Positions 61,480-64,000 of a stretch of 64,000 nucleotides of DNA are shown here, piece after piece (position 1 is the first letter of the stretch; each line of letters starts with the position of its first letter). The notes under the pieces were generated by a model. That model had not been told where the DNA came from. It saw nothing but the letters and a program-made list of their open reading frames with translations, and did not search any database. Position numbers and translations under genes: made by a program. Source of the DNA: MGBC163016 sp964631345 (GTDB taxonomy: Bacteria; Actinomycetota; Coriobacteriia; Coriobacteriales; Eggerthellaceae); contig CAZVWE010000001.1 of the NCBI GenBank assembly GCA_964631345.1, positions 62,001 through 126,000 on the forward strand, written 5' to 3'.

Positions 61480-63264
61480 ATGAATCGTAGCAAAGCACAA
61501 ACTGCAAAACGTACACTTCACTATTATTGGCTTGTAACTCGTCAAAAGCTTGGAGCATTTGTTTTAGGTATCCTTGCAACTATTGGATTTATAGGCCTTC
61601 TAACATATGCCAATACCTATGTAATGGGGCTCATTGTAGATAAAGTGCAATCAGGGCCTGTTGCACCAGATGCTGTCTGGGATACATTTGGATCTTACAT
61701 AATTGCACTAATACTGGTTAATGTTTTTGGGCAAGCTTGCTCCAAACTTCAAGACTACGCAATATTTAAACTTGAAATTAACGGCAACTACAATTTGGCA
61801 CGTCTATGCTTTGATACTTTGTCCAACCAATCTATGACTTTCCACACAAATCGATTTGGCGGTTCTCTTGTAACGCAAACCACAAAGTTCATGACCGCTT
61901 ATTCGCTACTTGTAGAAAACTTTTTGCTTTCACTTCTGCCAACAGTGGTCGCAATAATATTTACTATTGCCATCTTGGCTCCTGCAGTCCCTGAATATGT
62001 TGGCATCCTTTTTATATTGCTTATTGCATATGTTGCGATCGCATATGCTATGTATAAAAAGATCCTCCCACTTGCATCTAAAGCAGCAAGTAAATCCAAT
62101 AAATTGTCAGGTGTCTTATCTGATGCAGTCACAAATATCATGGCCGTAAAAACTTATGGCCGCGAAGACTACGAGCGTGATTTATTCACGAAGACTGATG
62201 CAGAAACAGCTGCAGCAGAGTCTGTGAATATGCGAGCAACTATCAAACGTGGAGCTATGACATCATCTATGATCGTGTTAATGATGTCGGTAGTCACAAT
62301 TTTTATTGCAGGCGGAAATGCATGGTTTGGAATAAGCGCCGGCATGTTGGTCATGATGTTCAACTACACATACAACCTAACCATGCGATTCAATATGATC
62401 AATTCGCTTCTACAACGCATGAATAAAATCTTTGGCGACGCATCAGAAATGACAAATATTCTTGATGAACCAACTCTTGTAGCCGATGTTTCAGACGCAA
62501 AGCCACTAGTTGTAACAGAGGGGAAAATAGACATTTTAGATCTTGGATTTTCATACGATGACTCAAGGCAAAATGTATCCGTATTTAAGGATCTAACACT
62601 ACATATCCCTAGTGGTCAAAGAATTGGACTTGTTGGTCAATCAGGCGCTGGAAAAACGACTTTGACTAAACTTCTACTTCGTTTATCCGATGTACAAACT
62701 GGACATATACTTGTCGACGGACAAGACATCTCAACTCACACCCAACAAAGCTTAAGACAACAAGTGGCATACGTACCTCAAGAAGCGCTTTTGTTTCATA
62801 GATCGATTGCGGAAAACATAGCATATGGAAAACCTGATGCAACCCAAGCAGAAATTGAAGAAGCGGCACGTCTTGCAAACGCATATGAGTTTATTGAAAA
62901 CTTGCCTGACGGATTTAATACCTTAGTAGGTGAGCGAGGTATCAAACTCTCAGGTGGCCAACGTCAAAGGATAGCCATTGCTCGTGCGATTCTTGCAGAC
63001 GCCCCAATTCTCGTGCTCGATGAAGCAACTAGTGCGCTTGATTCAGAAAGCGAAGCACAAGTACAGGGTGCTCTTAAGAACTTAATGCGTGGACGCACTT
63101 CAATAGTTGTAGCCCACAGGTTATCCACTGTTGCATCCCTTGATAGAATCGTAGTTCTCCGCGATGGCGTTATCGTTGAAGACGGCACGCATGAAGAACT
63201 GCTTGCACATGATGGAGAGTACGCCCATCTTTGGGATAGACAGACTGGTGCTTTCCTTGAGTGA
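61480..63264 (+). CDS. ABC exporter, fused permease and ATPase
   Basis: A 594-residue half-transporter: six membrane helices in the first about 320 residues, then an ATPase with Walker A GQSGAGKTT, Q-loop YVPQEALLF, signature LSGGQRQRIAIARAIL, Walker B ILVLDEATSALD and H-loop VAHR. It functions as a homodimer and exports lipids, peptides or drugs. No accessory or substrate gene is visible. It follows flavodoxin by 7 bp. A hairpin follows the gene. Confidence 0.92.
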   Translation: MNRSKAQTAKRTLHYYWLVTRQKLGAFVLGILATIGFIGLLTYANTYVMGLIVDKVQSGPVAPDAVWDTFGSYIIALILVNVFGQACSKLQDYAIFKLEINGNYNLARLCFDTLSNQSMTFHTNRFGGSLVTQTTKFMTAYSLLVENFLLSLLPTVVAIIFTIAILAPAVPEYVGILFILLIAYVAIAYAMYKKILPLASKAASKSNKLSGVLSDAVTNIMAVKTYGREDYERDLFTKTDAETAAAESVNMRATIKRGAMTSSMIVLMMSVVTIFIAGGNAWFGISAGMLVMMFNYTYNLTMRFNMINSLLQRMNKIFGDASEMTNILDEPTLVADVSDAKPLVVTEGKIDILDLGFSYDDSRQNVSVFKDLTLHIPSGQRIGLVGQSGAGKTTLTKLLLRLSDVQTGHILVDGQDISTHTQQSLRQQVAYVPQEALLFHRSIAENIAYGKPDATQAEIEEAARLANAYEFIENLPDGFNTLVGERGIKLSGGQRQRIAIARAILADAPILVLDEATSALDSESEAQVQGALKNLMRGRTSIVVAHRLSTVASLDRIVVLRDGVIVEDGTHEELLAHDGEYAHLWDRQTGAFLE

Positions 63265-63275
63265 TTGATATAAAC

Positions 63276-63303
63276 AAAGCAGGCCACCATGAGGTGACCT
63301 GCT
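63276..63303. terminator. Bidirectional hairpin between the exporter and metQ
   Basis: AAGCAGGCCACC (63277-63288) pairs with GGTGACCTGCTT (63293-63304) with one G-T wobble, around ATGA. It sits between convergent genes. T content is moderate after both arms. Confidence 0.65.
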
Positions 63304-63356
63304 TGCTTGTAAATCTATTGCTATCAATATCTATTGATTTACGTACCGTCGCATTA

Positions 63357-64000
63357 TTACTCAACATCAAACAGAGTTATAACTGCTCCATTGTAGGTTT
63401 CATCAATGAACTGCTTCACAGCATCTGATTGAACAGCATTAACCAAAGCTTGAATCTTAGGCTCATCTTGAGTGCCTTCGAGAACAGCAATCACATTCAC
63501 ATATGCCTCGGCTGCCTCACCTGTATTGGACTCAACAGCTATCGCACTTGCAACATCAATTCCAGCATTCAGGGCAAAGTTACCATTGATTGCAGCTAAA
63601 GCAACCTCATCAAGTGTACGAGGAACTTGCGCAGCTTCTACCTCTTTAATTTGAAGATTCTTTGGGTTGTCTTCAATATCAACAACGGTAGCGGTTAGAC
63701 CTACACCATCCTTTAATGTGATGAGGCCTTCTTGTTGCAAAAGCAACAAAGCGCGAGCTTCGTTTGTGGTGTCATTAGGAACAGTTACAGTTGCTCCGTC
63801 CGGAATATCTGCAATGCTCTCATATTGATTAGAGTAAAGACCGAATGGCTCAAAGTGAATTCCCGCAGCAGATGCAAGATGTGTTCCATTTTCCTCATTA
63901 AAATCATTTAAATAAGTAATATGCTGGAAGTAGTTTGCGTCAAGCTCACCCTCTTCAAGGGCAGTATTTGGCATAACGTAATCGTTATACTCAACAATTT
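63357..64000 (-). CDS. metQ: MetQ-type methionine-binding lipoprotein, 5' partial
   Basis: The C-terminal part of a NlpA/MetQ substrate-binding protein: MPNTALEEGELDANYFQH, FEPFGLYS, IADIPDGATVTVPND and AINGNFALNAGI match the family strongly. The frame is open to the right edge (IVEYNDYV), so the start, signal peptide and lipobox lie outside, and ATG 63974 is internal. It would capture methionine for the MetNI importer, whose genes are presumably outside. It is convergent with the ABC exporter. Confidence 0.9.
   Translation of the reverse strand, partial: IVEYNDYVMPNTALEEGELDANYFQHITYLNDFNEENGTHLASAAGIHFEPFGLYSNQYESIADIPDGATVTVPNDTTNEARALLLLQQEGLITLKDGVGLTATVVDIEDNPKNLQIKEVEAAQVPRTLDEVALAAINGNFALNAGIDVASAIAVESNTGEAAEAYVNVIAVLEGTQDEPKIQALVNAVQSDAVKQFIDETYNGAVITLFDVE

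Noticed and set aside
63357..63974. Complete short binding protein starting at 63974
   Set aside because: The frame is open to the window edge and the missing N-terminal half of MetQ fits there, so the gene is truncated by the window only.

Overview
The window looks like chromosomal DNA of a low-G+C (roughly low-to-mid 40s percent) anaerobic actinobacterium, most likely class Coriobacteriia. The case rests on several things together: membrane proteins ending in LuxR-type HTH domains, a TetR-DUF5692-like pair, a UPF0210 protein, a giant 2-hydroxyacyl-CoA dehydratase activase, zinc-ribbon proteins and several TTG starts. The assignment is inferred from gene content only. No rRNA, tRNA, CRISPR array, prophage or intact insertion sequence was seen.

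Layout, 1-24 kb. The left edge carries the end of a MEMO/AMMECR1 fusion facing its radical SAM partner. A hairpin repeat follows, then a HAD phosphatase, a tyrosine phosphatase and an APH-fold kinase. An orphan sugar-type binding lipoprotein is translationally coupled to a hybrid histidine kinase (5.3-8.9 kb). A structured, gene-free stretch at 9.0-9.3 kb ends in a good terminator and may encode a small RNA. Then come degV, a hemolysin III protein and apt. A complete ECF transporter (S, A, A', T; 11.6-14.8 kb) lies behind a T-box leader whose specifier reads TGG, so it is read as a tryptophan importer. Next are a WYL regulator, a zinc-ribbon protein, a TetR gene with tandem operators plus its membrane protein, and a PAP2 phosphatase. 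A LuxR gene here is fused to the 5' remnant of a YjgR/HerA-like ATPase. The Cthe_2159-like, DUF4956 and VTC genes sit divergently from an OmpR/histidine kinase pair.

Layout, 27-46 kb. A five-gene ABC locus (NitT/TauT-like permease, ATPase, binding lipoprotein, FtsX-like permease, LolD-like ATPase) is followed by murE with an unusual specificity motif. PspA is paired with a glycine-rich membrane protein. A licA-licB-licC type operon for phosphocholine decoration contains a three-domain LicC with a degenerate kinase domain. Further on are a membrane LuxR/zinc-ribbon pair, a 124-bp tandem hairpin repeat beside a cold-shock gene, rsmI, a sortase with a small membrane partner, and a Gln-rich protein.

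Layout, 46-64 kb. The 1536-residue activase gene has a G+C-richer interior suggestive of recombination. It is followed by a second copy of the hairpin repeat, a TetR gene with a palindromic operator, an RlmD-like methyltransferase, and a lipid-acting series (patatin, esterase, acyltransferase-like membrane protein). The right end has a metallo-beta-lactamase protein, UPF0210, a sodium-dependent transporter, flavodoxin, an ABC exporter and the 3' part of metQ.

The most original signals are two repeat families whose copies differ by compensatory base changes in their stems, the sRNA-like region at 9 kb, and the LuxR/ATPase chimera.
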